Part shown: one piece after another, positions 21,582-33,859 of the stretch | Numbering within the stretch: the first letter of the stretch is position 1 | Layout: every line of letters begins with the position of its first letter | Assembly: GCF_052857255.1 (NCBI RefSeq) | Contig: NC_135497.1 | Coordinates: forward strand, 546,258,531 to 546,322,530 | Length of the DNA: 64,000 nt | From: Amblyomma americanum | Taxonomy: Eukaryota; Arthropoda; Arachnida; Ixodida; Ixodidae | Direction: 5' to 3' | Position numbers and translations under genes: made by a program | The notes under the pieces: generated by a model | What the model was told of the DNA's origin: nothing | What the model saw: only the letters and a program-made list of their open reading frames with translations | Databases searched by the model: none

Positions 21582-22022
21582 GACAAAGCGCGGCACCCTT
21601 CGGCCCTCGAAGGTGACCAGCGCAAGAGATGATTTTCCGAGTTTGCGGACGAAGGCGATATCACCGTCACGCCAGATGATTTTGTCGCGGAGAGTAGCCG
21701 AGGTCTCCAGCTCGTGAACGGTGATGATTCCCCGACACACCTCCCCGTTATGTTTCGCGTGGCCAATGAGAGGAAGTTGACCCTCACTTGAGTTAAGGGG
21801 TAATTCCCGGGCCAGCTTGTTGGCCGTGGCGACGTCTTGGGTGGCGCAGAGAAATATGTTCTGATCCAAGAGGGGCCAGATAGTGAGGGCCTTGACTGCC
21901 TCAGCGCCAACATAGGAGGCAAGGGCTGGGCCTAGCTCACCGGGCTTGAAAGCTTGGCGGAAGTCGATGGTGGCTCGTGGCTTCACCACCACAGTGATGT
22001 CTTCCTGCTCGAAGCGAGGCAT
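21540..22022 (-). pseudogene. LINE ORF1: gag core
   Basis: The 160-codon frame begins MPRFEQEDITVVVKPRATID and continues through TIWPLLDQNIFLCATQDVAT and GIITVHELETSATLRDKIIW to FEGRRVPRFVLYNSTVTPV. This is the conserved gag-like core upstream of zinc knuckles in tick I-like LINEs. It ends prematurely inside the palindrome (VTVEL then stop). The part upstream of the Met, toward 22230, also reads as low-complexity gag N-terminus, so the Met need not be the true start. Confidence 0.75.
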
Positions 22023-22199
22023 CCTGTGTGGACGCCACGATGGGTTCTGTGCTGGCGGATCCCGCGCGCCGACTTCTGTAGCAGGAGAAATTCTAGCCGC
22101 CCCGTCAGTATCGGGCGTGGCGGCGGCAGCCGTGTTGGCGCGTCGGCCACGCTTGCGCAGCGCGATTAACGTTAAGAGGTTCTCGTCAGAAATAGCGTC

Positions 22200-22562
22200 C
22201 GACGATTACGCACTGTCTTGAGCGGCAGCAGGGACGGTTTCGGTCCACGGCAGTGTAGACGGATCGTAGCCCCGAAGAGCGGAAGCCGCAATGTTGGCTG
22301 ACTGCCGCGGGGAATCCCCGTCCAGGGCGGTATTGACGTTATCCTTCGTTAGGCTTAGCGGAGCTCCCACGAGGCGGAATCAGAGATCGGGCATAACATG
22401 CCCAAATATGGTCCCACCTCGGTGAAAGGGGTGTCTTCTTGGTTCAGAAAACTTTAGAATGATGATGCCGGCAAATAAGCGATGGGGAAGCCCGACGGAG
22501 CCAGCATTTAATGCGACAACTTTAAGGACCCAGTGTCGTAGAAAAGCCGTTGTCGGCGTCAT
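22200..22562 (-). pseudogene. LINE ORF1: probable N-terminus
   Basis: From ATG 22560-22562 the frame reads MTPTTAFLRHWVLKVVALNA to HVMPDL, a TGA at 22380, and then FRLVGAPLSLTKDNVNTALD and GDSPRQSANIAASALRGYDP in the same frame. Open sequence on both sides of one stop and continuity toward gag suggest a single disabled N-terminus. Family resemblance is not strong. Confidence 0.4.
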
Positions 22563-24798
22563 TGGCCGTGAGCAGAAGCAAAGAATATAACTGAATTCAA
22601 AAGCAAATAAGGTTAAATTTGGTTTGGAGAGGACTCGAAATCAGGTCATTCGGATTGCGAGGCGGGTGCTATACTCATAGGCCATGACTACTCATTGGTT
22701 CAAACTGAATAAAGGTAAACCTAGCGAATGCATTGTGTCCTTTTTCGCAGACTGTAAGCATCCTGACGTCATATTGCTGATTCCAATAAGTACTGCTCCT
22801 CGTTTTCATTTCACTTTTTTTTCCTACATTATAATATATCAGAATGGAGGTCCGGTCATGCCTCGTTGATATGGACACTTTGGCTCCCGAGCAAAAGTTT
22901 CCATAAATCGAGTTGTTCGTAACAACGAATCGTGAAGGAAACCAATGAAAAATAGCTGCCCAGAAAAAAAGAACACTTTGGTGTTAATGTCAGCTTCTGT
23001 GCTTGCGGTGAGCAGTGGAGGGGAAATTGGACAAAATCTTCAGAATTCTTAATGTGTTCTCATGATCGCTATTGTGTCTAAAATAACGTGATGCAGTTTC
23101 AGGCGCCATTTTACCTCGAGGAACCCGAACTGCCTCCAAAATGTCCACGTACCGCCAGATTCGGTGGTCGTCTCTTTCACCTGTGTTTTTATTCGCCGTT
23201 TTCTTCACTTTTAAAACCGTTGGTCGCTCAGAAACCAGTTTTGCATGAAATGCCCATCTCTTACTTATGCTAAGGCCTTCAACTCCAAAGCGAGAACGCA
23301 GAAAAGTAGTCATAAGACGAGCATTCCATTTCTTTCGGGCACTCGAGCAGCTGGGCTGCGCAAATACCACTTGTACGCTACACCAGCTTTTATTGGCTAA
23401 CTGCTGTTTCCCACTGCAGCGCTGGCGTTTCGGCGTAAATGTTCTCCACGGCGGCAAAACTATGCATAGGCGCCGCTATTGCCATATAATCGTCCGGAAA
23501 AAGGTGCACACGCTTTTGTCTCGGCTTGGCTCGGCTAGCTCGGCAGTGCGGCACACGCGTGTATGCACCCCCTCCTGCTGACGAGGATCAGAATTGCAAA
23601 TGCAGGCTGACAATGATGAGAGTAAGCTTGATTGCGAAGTGTCGTCAGATGTAATGCTCCCACACACTTGACCGTGTACCAACCTCGCGCGACATTTGAA
23701 ATAATTTAGTGTTCAAAGTCGAGGAATACTTATTAAAAGACAGTGGTTGTGGGTATCAAATATTATAGCGTTAGCAACTGTGTGCGATGCTCGAGTGCAT
23801 GTACTACAGCACCCTGTGAACCATGTCCTCTCCACACCCTATCGCCATCGTTCTAAACATGGGTGCACTGGCTCATGGCAGTTCGCCGGGTGAGCCGCCG
23901 GCGCTCCACCATGAAAATGTGCCGTTGTATCGTAACATTCGCGTCGCCAAGGGCTGCGCTGCAGATGACGCCGACGGCGCGAAATTGAGCAAGGAGCTAA
24001 GAAGTGCTAACGCTAGGAAAGTAGTTCTAACAAACCACGTACTGTTTCTGGTGTGCACGTGACCGCGAGTAGTGGAGCGAAAAGGGGGGACCGGCCAGAA
24101 AGAATGCTCGCGGAAGCCACAAACGCAGCCCGGGGATCAGAGTTTGGGAACCCCTGGCTTATTAATCTATGAGGCACGTGATGGCGTCTCAAGGCGTGGT
24201 CACGTAGCACTTGCTACGACTGTTCACATACTACAAACCGCTAGTACATATATGCACGCAGTTGGCTGAGAGCTGCTGAATACAGCTTGCGAAATGGCAC
24301 AAGATGCACAGAGAATTTATTTGTAATCTTTTATACAATAAGGGTAAGTTTGACCCAGTTCCTCGGCACTGCAGACCATAAAAGCCCACAAAAAAGGCAA
24401 TCATTCAGGCATCTGAACATTATCACCACCTTTCGCTTGTTTGCAGCTCTCAAAGTACTGGAAAAGAATTTGCTGGTGAGGGAAATAAAACAATGTGCTC
24501 GCATCGCAGTCCATCAATACGCGACAATAATGCATGGGCTTAATGGGTTCTGTGCTTTTTCGCCTTGTGTTTTGTCCAGACTGCAGGTTTTCGTATTAAG
24601 TACGTGACAATGAATTGAAAAAAAATGGTCCGCAGAAAAATTGTTCTTAATCCTTCTCTTCCCTATTAACGAGGGTTGTGTCAGCGAAGCAGGGCAGTAT
24701 ACATGAGAATTTGTGTTACCGTTGCGGTGCTCATATTCTGTCACACTCGGTCCATCACTCAGCCACAACTCGTTACTATTTTCGCGTGGTTTCTCAGT
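22563..24798. other. Non-coding, no gene recognised
   Basis: Frames up to 155 codons (22990-23457, minus) show no family resemblance and overlap frames on the other strand. No repeats were identified. Confidence 0.4.
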
Positions 24799-24849
24799 GC
24801 GCCACCAAGCGTCGTCGAGCTGGGTTCGCGCAAGAGAAAAGCCGTTCGG

Positions 24850-24949
24850 ATGCCGAACCTGCAGCGCTGGGCTATGGACTCCGAGAACACCAAGAGCGCG
24901 ACGTCCGCCAGGGGCGCCTCGGTGCCATCTTTCCGGGCATCCAACGCCG
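24850..24949 (+). CDS. Candidate LMX1 start exon (phase-matched to LIM exon)
   Basis: A GC-rich island (about 24795-24955) in AT-rich surroundings carries an open frame from ATG 24850 (MPNLQRWAMDSENTKSATSA, then RGASVPSFRASNA). It ends at a consensus donor, CGCCG|GTGAGC, after 24949 in phase 1. The in-frame ATG at 24874 (MDSENTKSATS) has the better start context (G at -3 and +4). The LIM exon at 44452 starts with GT and needs one leading base, so joining gives a Gly codon and an uninterrupted frame into [12 protein letters not shown]. An acceptor-like TTTCTCAG at 24791-24798 also exists, so an internal exon is possible. The peptide alone is not recognisable; the link to LMX1 is inference from strand, phase and composition. 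Confidence 0.4.
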
Positions 24950-24951
24950 GT

Positions 24952-25445
24952 GAGCACCTTTGCTTGCTATGCTAGCGGAGGGAAATGCGCCCTTCTTTGC
25001 AGCGAGCATGGAGCATGCGAGGGCTCTCGAGTGATCCCCCGCGTAACGACACTCAGTCACCACTTTCTGAGATTGGCCCGTGCGCTACTAAAAGAGGCAC
25101 ATGAAACGCAGCTGTTTTGCACAAACGTAGAATGGCACCCGTACTACCTTGAGAATGCATGCAGAAGCTTATACAATGTAACTTACGCATTAATTTTTTC
25201 AAATAACTGCTAATTTTAAGTAGGCAACGCACTTTTCAAACCCACTGCATTGCATATGACCCACACCAACACAGGGCACGACTGGCACCTTTGTTCGTCC
25301 ATGGCGCCCGTACAGAGCGGTTTCAACGTGGGCGTAGATTTAACTACTCATCGAAATTACAACCTCCGCCTCCGTCCCTTCGGGACGTTCTTATCGTCCC
25401 AGAAAAAGCAGGCCGGGGAAAACCTTGCAACCATTACGAATTCGA
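24952..25445. other. Non-coding, no gene recognised
   Basis: If the candidate exon is real this is the start of its 19.5-kb intron. No repeats or coding frames were identified in this part. Confidence 0.35.
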
Positions 25446-25525
25446 TAGGCACTAGGGATCGAACGCAGCACTTGCCGCATAGAAGGTGGTTGCTCAAACC
25501 GTCAAGTAACTGCAGTGGTTTCGGA
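25446..25525 (-). mobile_element. Decayed tRNA-like SINE head (family C)
   Basis: On the minus strand an A-box-like GGTTTGAGCAACC and a B-box-like GTTCGATCCCTAGTGCC occur at tRNA spacing. The same order is seen at 62486-62565 and 63284-63366 (TGGTTTGAGC...GGGTTCAATCCCCAGTGCC). It is degenerate and cannot fold as a normal tRNA. Confidence 0.45.
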
Positions 25526-28334
25526 CATTGTTCCATATTCTTCGCCACATGAGCGCAGTGAACTTTCATGATTGCGCCTTTACATCTTTCTTTTCGCTTG
25601 CCTGCGCTTTAGCGATACCTATCGACGAGGTGCTGAGAAGCACGCCTGTTCCATCATGTAGGCGGTGGCTTCTTGCAAATGTTGAATCTTGTAATTTTCA
25701 TTTAAAAGAAAGCGCCAGAAAGCGCCAGCTTTATGAACTTTCCAGCACAAGCACCCGATTTCGCAATCTATTTTTTTAACGCCGAATTTCATGTTGCATT
25801 TTGAGGCTCAAGTATGAGAAACACGTCGTTGCTTTTTCAGTGACTCAGCCAGAAATTCTGGACAAATGCATCTTTGAACTCGAAACTCTTTATGAGCGCA
25901 ATTTTTAAATATAATTTAATGTTTCGCTATAACAGTCAATATATCCGCAGATCACCCGATGGCAGTGTTGTATTTTTTTCTATTCCCGTTTTTTCTATCG
26001 TCAAAAGCGTTCCCCATTGGTTTTCTATGGAAGTCCTAACTGTTCGATGCGATCGTTGGAAACACTTTAAAAGATAGATTTTGCTACATATCAGAATAAT
26101 GAACCATTGCCTTCAGCAATCTCATAAGAGAGTCGCACAATTTTTCAATTTTCAAAATTGTTGTCCGAGAAAGCTGGACATGTAGTTGGGCTTCACTTTA
26201 TCGCACACATTTCGAAAGCGACTGTTCAACAAGAGCTGTGAGCGGTATAATGTTTTATCCTTTTGCTGCGCTCCTAAAGTTGAGGCTCCTCATGTGCTGG
26301 TGACCGTTTTGCTTCTGCTGACACGTGCCACACAGAGTTTTGTCGCTCATAAATGCACGCCAGTAGCGTGGATATCGAAGCCTAGCCGCGACTTGTAGGC
26401 CACTCGAACTGCGTGCTGAAGTTTTCCTTTTGAACTAGCCTCATCAAGCATGACCCAAACCAGCGGAGAAAGGCATTATGCGCCGCAGCCGCACAATTAC
26501 GACTGCAGACAAGCTAGTTGTTAGTAGGAGAGCTCAAGTGGCAATTGTTCTCCCATTTGCGTCCGTCCTTTTCAACCGCCTGGATACCGCGTTCATAAGC
26601 ATACTTCGCCACGGGCATTCTTGTGGAGCAAAGTCAGATAAAAATATTGATTGTCAAGCCATGTGTTGGAGCGGCAAGGCTGGAGCCATGTGTTGGAGCG
26701 CTGTGTCACACTCAGGTGCCACTTCGCTGGAAGTTGGTCGTAATCGGAACATACGCTACACTGCACAAAGTGAGCAGGAGGCAGCGTTGTCCAGATAATT
26801 GATCTCATGCTATAGTGCTGCTTACAAGCCCATGAGTTCCACAAACTCCTAGTTTGTAGTGCATGCGGAGTTCTTCTGTTACCTTTAAACACTGCGAATA
26901 TTTGAAACTATACTTTAGTCTCGGCAGTTCCTTCGCAGACATCTCAGGATTACTGATCAGTGTCAATAAGATATATGAGATTCACTTCAGACCAGTATGT
27001 ATGAATTGGGCCATACGTGCACACAGAGCCACTGCATACAACAAAGAGCGCTTGCCTGCCATGACGAAAGAAGAGGTGTCAGTGCTGATGACAAAAACAG
27101 CGCTCAAAATGGAGCCCATACCGCCAACATTGAACCAGTCAGGATATTCGCAAGAGCGTGACGTAAAAACATTAAACAGATTTCAAAAAATAACAGAAAT
27201 CTGCCTAAATTTTTAGGTAATCAGGGCTGTTAGCATAGGCAGTGAACATACGTTCATTCATTTTTGCGACAATGCACGTCTGCACAAACATATCGATAAG
27301 ATCATTTTTCAGAGCCTGTCGAACGCACACGATCTGAAATAAGCCTGTTTCGACATCACACAAGCCATCGCCGTTGTCTCAAGATTTTTACCAAAAGATT
27401 CAAAATCCATGCTAACACCAGAAACGCTGCGGCTTGTTTCTGTTCAGATTGGCTGCCGCAGCACGCAGCTTGCTTCATGCGGCCGTGTTCTCTAAGTATC
27501 TGAATGCCCCTAAACACGCAAAAAAATACTATCTGCCTTCACCGCCTCTTCACACGCGATGCCGCAGCCCGCCTTGGCGTCAAGCGGCCTCACGTACTCT
27601 GCATTTTTTTCCATCTTCCTAACTGAACTTGACAAAAGATGAATCGGGAAATAGTTCGAAAATCTGCATGAAATACACTCAATCTGGTCGTCAGGCCTGT
27701 ATGCAGTGGAAGTGGAAGGGTCTCCCCTTGTCCGGGTGGGACCCAATGCTCTGTATCATCTCACCCCAACTTTACAATGAACCTCACGACTGAGTGTCAG
27801 GCGTAGCGTACTTCGTAATCACACTGTGCAGATTCACTCTGACATTGTGCCTCTGACAAAGTGCGTCTCCAACCTCGCATCAAAAATAGAAATTTCGTTT
27901 TTCTGGCTACACCTGTTCTCCTTCCAGCAATGGCGGCCGTTCCAGAATGAAAATTCGTCGTCTGAAGTTTGTTGCACTCGCAGACTTTTTCCTCTCTCGT
28001 CCTTTAAAGGGAACCGCTTCCGTTCAAGCCTTGTTTTAAAAGCTACGAATATCCTTCTACTCAAACCACGGCTTAAATCTTTCTGCAAGGAGCATTTTGC
28101 ATGTTACAAGTGCAATGCTAGCCACAGGGTTCCTAGAACGTAAGGCCCCAGCGTCTGGCACACGAAACGAAAATTCGATTTATAGATATAGCAGAAAGCA
28201 TCCACACTTCTCTCAAATACTCATTTGTGTGCTAGCCTGCGCAATGGTCAATGCTGTCTACCTAACTCTATCTAATCAATTATAATCAATGATATTTTGA
28301 CACACTAATCAAGCGAAGTAAGCAAGAGAATGCC
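25526..28334. other. Non-coding, no gene recognised
   Basis: Frames up to 117 codons, none recognisable. Composition is AT-rich with short GC patches near 27430-27610. A 117-codon plus frame at 26863-27216 is considered under the rejected items. Confidence 0.4.
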
Positions 28335-28920
28335 AGGGGGCGTGTGCGTATGAAGAGGCGGTGGAGGCCAATCCGGATCATGAGAGGGAAAAACTGTAAG
28401 GATAAAAATGGGGTGCGGCGCATTTGGCAAGCTCTGCGAAGCCATGAACGGCAGTTTACGAGCATCCCTCAAGAGAAAAGTATACAACAGCTGTATCTTA
28501 GCGGTACTCACCCACGGGTCAGAAACGTGGAGGCTAACGAAAAGGTTTAAATCTAAACTGAGGGCAACGCATATTACTATGGAAGAGAAAATTGCAGGAG
28601 TAAAGTTAAGTCACAGGAATTGGGCAGAGTGGGTCAGGGATCTAACGCGGGTTAATGATATACCAGTCAAAATCAAGAAAAAAAAAGGCTTGGGCGGGGC
28701 ATGTAATGTGAAAGTAAGATAAACGACGGTCATTACGGGTAACGAACTAGATACCAAGAGAAGGCAAGCGTAGGGGAGGCAGAATGTAATGTGAGCGGAT
28801 GAGAATTAAATTTGCGGGAATAAGGTAGCCGCAGCTCGCAAAGGACATGGCTAATCGGAGAGATGTCGGAAGGCATTTGTCCTGCAGAGGGCGCAGTCAG
28901 GCTGATGATCATGATGATTT
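28335..28920 (+). mobile_element. RTE-type LINE, 3' fragment with microsatellite tail
   Basis: Plus-strand frames spell the post-RT region of RTE-clade ORF2 proteins: AFGKLCEAMNGSLRASLKRK, VYNSCILAVLTHGSETWRLT and NWAEWVRDLTRVNDIPVKIK. The decayed C-terminal phrase (KFAGIR.PQLAKDMANRRDV) follows, then the tail AGGCTGATGATCATGATGAT. RT catalytic motifs are absent, so it is 5' truncated, and frameshifts make it non-functional. The closing phrase and microsatellite are the same as at 136-197 and 50334-50585. Confidence 0.85.
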
Positions 28921-31709
28921 TTGGAACGAATTTTTCACCTGAGTGCATGCAGCCCCTTTTAAGAGCATTGCAGATTCTCGCTGTTGAGTATCCTCATCTT
29001 TAAAATAACCTTAGAGAGAGATAATAACCTGAAGTTTTGTAATGAACAGACCGTCGTAAGTTGTGTTTTTTGAGCAACCACTCCTCAGCCTTGCTTCAGT
29101 GTGCAGGCTACCGCGAAAGCTTCCGGAGCCCGAACCTCCGAAGCGTGCGCTCATTGATTTTACAGCGACGTGGTGGTAAGAGCGCGTTGAAGGGAGAGGG
29201 GCGCAGAGAGAGACCAGGCGAGAACGGGTGCGGGCAATCAATAAGGTGCGGACCCTGTCTATTGTTCTCGCTTTAGGGGCGGCACTGGCTCTGGCGGGGC
29301 GCCCAGCCTCGTGCGGTTCGTATGCCGTCATGTGTGAGCGTAGGTACAGATAGATGTATTAATATACTGGTCCACAAACGGAGAGACTTTTTAATCAAGC
29401 AGCCACATGCCAAAGACCCCCAGGCTTCCGCTCTGCACTGGCGTTGATTACGGCACGCACGCCTGAGCCAGCTCAATGGAAAATTGAAAGCCCTAATTTC
29501 TTATTGCACTCAATGTATGCATGGTAAGGCTGATAACAAAGCCTAATGAAGAGAGCAAAAGTGAGGGTATGAATATGCGATCTGCGTTTTCGGGCATTAA
29601 TATTACATATCCGCTGAGGAACGTCTGTTGGCCTTCTGGTTTTTTTATTACCTGACGTCACGGTCCAACAGGTTGGGAGAAGCGTGGAAGGAGCAAGAGA
29701 AACGTCACAGCAAAGGAGGAATACGACGGATTATTGCACAACCAGGAAGCGAAGCATAATAACAAGCCCGTAGTAAACGACTTCTATGCTAGAGCAATGC
29801 CTGTGTAGTACTAAATTTCAGCTGAAGCTTACCATGATCTACATGTTCTTTGGCCTAAATGTAAGCGCCATCCGTGACTTTGGATACCAGTTAATTTATC
29901 ACAAATTGAGCCTACGTATTGAAGTGGCGTAGTGAACCATACGAACAGTAAATAGGCGCTTTAGTCACAATTAGTTTTTCAGCTTGCGAACTGGTGTAAA
30001 TCTACGTGAGCTACAGAGGACAGCCGTATCCTCTTTACTATTTTCCTGCCGTGGAAAAAATGACCCTATTTTGTGACTTTTCCTTCAATTTTTTTTTCGT
30101 CTAACAACTTTAGCGTTCAAGATATAATGTAATACTTCAGAACAGTGAAGGGTTCCTTGAAAGTGCGTATGGTCAGGCATCAGTTCAATAAAAATGAAAA
30201 CAGTCGCTCACCAAGTCGAAGTAAAAATCAAGTTTCAGAACCCTTACGGGTTTCGAAACGTCATTTTTGCTTGGACTTATTCAGTGACTTACATTTATTC
30301 AGTAGATAAAAATGAAGCTAATTGAACGCAGTCGTTATTAATTTTAACTTTGTTCAATTCTTTTCAGTATTTTAGTCTTGTTATGAAATTTATTTCGGAA
30401 AGCAAATGTTTTTATATACAATTTTAGGAAAACCTGCTATGGTATGCTTGCATTGAAAAGGAAAAACACTTGAACGAGACTTTGGAATGCATAAAATATC
30501 AGCCTATCCAGTAGGATACAGTTCTTGAAAATCAAAGTTATAGCTTGTGCAGTTTCCTGGCTAGAAAACAGCCACCTTAGGCCATATAGGTGGCCACACC
30601 ATTGGGCGAAAAATCGGGGCTAACCCTTCACAGCGCAGGTCGTATAAAATCCTTGCCAAATAACGTGGGAACTCTACAAATAAGAGCAAAATCATGGGTG
30701 ACAGCAATATGCCTGTTATGAAAGATCGATTAGTCGTTAAAAATGTCTGAAAAAAAGTAACTAACCCAGGCATTGCCATCGATGTTCTGAGCTGGTCTCC
30801 TTTGCCCTTTGAACAAAGGTCTAATCACGAGTCAGCATGAGCAGAGTCGACGCTTTCTAGACGTCGGCCAAATGAACCGTGGATGCGGGGCGTTTCAGGG
30901 CGCCTGGCCGGGGACGGCCTTTCTCAACGTGTACGCTCCGCTCTTCTCAAAAATCGCCGAACACTGAGAAGAAAATGCTTTGTGGCTCCGCACAGCATGT
31001 CTGAGAACGCTGCGGAAGCGTTTGAAATTTGCGTTCGCATCCATCGCTAGCGGTCTAACGATAGTCAAAGAGCGCAAAACGTTAATGAAGGTTAAAAAGA
31101 TTGGAACAGCTGAACTCTCTCCCGGTAATCTGCATCTTAGATTAACGCCGACGACTGTGATAAGGGGTGCATGCTACTACCTCTGTAGTGTACCGCTATA
31201 GTGCTATGGTAAGCGATATTGAATAGCTACATCAGTATTTAAACACTAATCATAAATGCAGAGAAGATGTACTGCAAGCAATGTTCGGCTACTCTAACCG
31301 TTCATCAGCTGTAGCAATTAAAATTAAATTTACGTGATAAAATGAAGGATGCACACAGCAGACAAACTGGCACGCGAGCCCTCGTGTGCAGCGCTGTTGA
31401 CTGTGTTAAGTGCTGCGCTGCAATTCTTCGTCATGGGTGACCAACAAGCCATTAATAGTTGAAGTGAGAGCTGCAGCGAAAGTATACAGTCAAGTTCATT
31501 AATAGCGTTCGCATATTACGAACCAGGGTGGTGTTACCGTCAAAGCATGTATTATGGCTATGGCACTGCGTTTGAAATAAAATGAACAACCGTGACCGCA
31601 CCATTTGGTTATAATGAACGAGGAGGCGCAGTAAACTCGCCCTCAAGTCGAAAAATGTTCCCGCCGAAGAGCGTCTCTCACCCCCGTGATCACCCCCAAA
31701 GAAAGTGTG
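28921..31709. other. Non-coding, mostly AT-rich; no gene recognised
   Basis: A GC-richer patch lies at 29095-29320 with overlapping frames on both strands. From 29500 to 31700 I see no coding frame above 75 codons and no repeat family. Confidence 0.4.
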
Positions 31710-31726
31710 CCCCCCCCCCCCCCCCC
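31710..31726 (-). repeat. Run of 17 C followed by A-rich run
   Basis: Seventeen C follow CCCCCGTGATCACCCCC and precede TTCTAAAAAAAAA. The minus strand is G-rich and could form a quadruplex. Run length is uncertain. Confidence 0.75.
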
Positions 31727-32039
31727 TTCTAAAAAAAAAGGCGGCATTGAAATTCTAGTTCATAGCCGGCCATGCGCCCGGGCAGGCTAAAAGTCAATCG
31801 ATGCGAATCTGACTGCCGGCTGGGCAAAAGGCTCAAAGGGGAAGCAGAAGCGTATAGTAAGAGCGCAACAGGGGCAGCATTGAAAGCGAAACTACCGCAA
31901 ATGGCAGGTGATCAACCAACGGCATCCGTATGAGAATACTCGTCACCAGTCGTGTCTGCTTGCCCATCCGGTCACGTGGCGTGCTTCGCGTACACAACCG
32001 GATCTCTGCCTTCTGCGCTGCTGCAGCGTGCGGCCAGTG
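31727..32039. other. Non-coding, no gene recognised
   Basis: Spacer between the C-run and the SINE; nothing identified. Confidence 0.4.
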
Positions 32040-32291
32040 ATAATAATAATAATAATTGGTTTTGGGGAAAAGGAAATGGCGCAGTATCTGTCTCATATAT
32101 CGTTCGACACCCGAACCGCGCTGTAAGGGAAGGGATAAAGGAGGGAGTGAAAGAAGAAAGGAAGAGGAGGTGCCGTAGTGGAGGGCTCCGGAATAATTTC
32201 GACCACCTGCGGATCTTTAACGTGCACTGAAATCGCACAGCACACGGGCGCCTTAGCGTTCTTCCTCCATAAAAACGCAGCCGCCGCGGTC
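32040..32291 (-). mobile_element. Tick SINE family B, head-truncated
   Basis: The tail (AAT)n ATTGGTTTTGGGG is on the left, with the body ATGGCGCAGTATCTGTCTC, GTGCCGTAGTGGAGGGCTCC and the core complement TCTTTAACGTGCACTG. The right end stops at GCCGCCGCGGT, within the tRNA-like head. CCAGTG occurs at both ends (about 32034 and 32291) and may be what is left of a target duplication. Confidence 0.85.
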
Positions 32292-33426
32292 CAGTGCGCA
32301 AAACTGAAATTACACTGTACCTGGTGGCTTTCGCGTAAAGCACAGGATCCCACCTATTTTGTGGGCTCTGCATCCACACAAATCTTGCTCCAAGAATCTA
32401 GGTGTTGCATTATTTGGAGAACAGTGCGCTGCTCGAGTGCTTTACACAAGGTGGTGCACACCGTACGTGGAAAGCGCTAAAGCGACTCGCCAGGCGCAGG
32501 TGACCGCGCTGGAAAGCTTAGCAAGTGGCTTGATAGGGCCTGCTTTGAGAAAACAGACGTGCGCAACACACTGTTTAAAGAAATAAACGCCACTCTTGTC
32601 ATACTGCATGTTTTGGCTGCAATAGCGCAAGTCCACCTACTACAAACTTCCGATACAACGAAAGCAATCCACGCCACCCTCAGGTTCGTAGGCGCGACTT
32701 ATTCAAGCAAGTTAAAAGTTCAAATTCTTGTGTTGTTTGTGATTGAAGGTTTGCCTATATTGTTTCGCCATACTCAGGCCTTTGCACGACAGTCATTGGC
32801 TTCAACAATAGGCAGCTGAGACTCCCCAGTTGTTGGCCACGTTAAGTCTACCCAGATATTTCAAAGCCACATACTTGAGCGGCCGATTGCAATCGCATTT
32901 TACTAGCGTCTACTACTGGCCCGATGTCTTCAACTCTCGCTCTCCTTCGCTTCCTCTATCCTGCTCTCCGTGTGTGCGGTACACATTATGCCTGGTTAAC
33001 CTTTTTGTTGTGATTTGCTTCACCTTCCAACATCATCCACTTCTCTCTCTGAATAATGCTTTGTTAAAGAGCATCGACGTTTTTATAAAAAATTGCGTGT
33101 TTTAAAGAATGCACACCGAGTTAAGGTATTCGAAGTAAGACCTCTTACAAACATTTCTGTTTCAATGAGTTCCTCGCGCGACGTGCGGTCTTCTAACAAG
33201 CGCTCATGACTACACGGATCCCGGAATATGCCACCACCTGTAGTCATATCTCTAGCTTAGCATTTTCACTTACCTTTAAGGTGATCTGTGTTCATGAAGT
33301 GTGGCAAAATGTTTCACGCATCCATTATGTATTATCCTTCCATAACTGTAATTTCTGTTCAACGAATCGGCACTTTTTTCCGTCCGCATTGGCACTTATC
33401 TGGCGTCCTTTGAAGCCCTTGCGCCA
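32292..33426. other. Non-coding, no gene recognised
   Basis: Frames below 102 codons without resemblance. A pyrimidine-rich run lies near 32935-32970. Confidence 0.4.
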
Positions 33427-33699
33427 CTAAGTTTCCTTCATGGTGATGGTACTTTGCTGATGCGGTTCTCCAGCTGGGGCATGATTTTCAGGAGACAGTC
33501 CAAAGCCAGTGAAATCCACGCGAACTGCGATGGAGATAGGTAACGTTAAGTAATCGGTACTGAACCGAACGGATGGTTGATTACTGCCCGTATTTTTAAC
33601 TTCATATATTGCTTTCCCGGTTATTTTTGCTACCACTTTGCAGTTGGTCAGCCGTACCTTTAATATCGAGCGTGGTGGATTCCTTTGATCGCTAGCCAT
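33427..33699 (-). CDS. Hypothetical 90-codon ORF with good start context
   Basis: The minus-strand frame starts MASDQRNPPRSILKVRLTNC and ends in STITMKET. The ATG has a favourable context (AAAAAGGATGG). The central part reads like globular protein (KVVAKITGKAIYEVKN, VRFSTDYLTLPISIAVRVDF). No family was recognised, no splice sites were obvious, and random occurrence cannot be excluded. It may belong to an unrecognised transposon. Confidence 0.2.
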   Translation of the reverse strand: MASDQRNPPRSILKVRLTNCKVVAKITGKAIYEVKNTGSNQPSVRFSTDYLTLPISIAVRVDFTGFGLSPENHAPAGEPHQQSTITMKET

Positions 33700-33859
33700 C
33701 CTTTTTGACGCAGTGGGAGGCGGTTACCAATAAAAAGAGGCACAGTAAGAATCCTTCAACGGAGCCTGGGTTCCGCCTGGCAAAGATCAGCCTTTAGAAG
33801 CTTCGGTTCGAGGATGAAAATTTTGCTCGCAAGCACTCAGAAACATCATCGGGCGCGGT

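Larger units (their letters stand above)
17190..22562 (-). mobile_element. I-like LINE with gag, endonuclease, RT and RNase H (near full length, dead)
   Basis: About 5.4 kb on the minus strand carries two ORFs in the order gag with zinc knuckles, then apurinic-type endonuclease, RT and RNase H. That set is typical of the I group of non-LTR retrotransposons. ORF1 and ORF2 are each broken by stops and frameshifts, the endonuclease is internally deleted and a 44-nt palindrome has altered the gag reading frame. No poly-A or simple tail is visible at the left end near 17190, so the exact 3' border is uncertain, as is the 5' border near 22562. The element is much richer in GC than its flanks, which suggests a fairly recent arrival. 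Confidence 0.85.

Noticed and set aside
20937..22221. Plus-strand ORFs opposite the LINE gag (up to 112 codons)
   Set aside because: Antisense shadows of a GC-rich LINE ORF; the minus strand carries recognisable motifs.
24676..24975. Long version of the candidate exon with an upstream Met at 24676
   Set aside because: The region upstream of about 24795 is AT-rich and its frame (MCQRSRAVYMRICVTVAVLI) is not protein-like. The start at 24850 or 24874 is preferred.
26863..27216. 117-codon plus ORF (MRSSSVTFKHCEYL...)
   Set aside because: It reads somewhat like protein in its second half, but no family, splice signals or start context support it.
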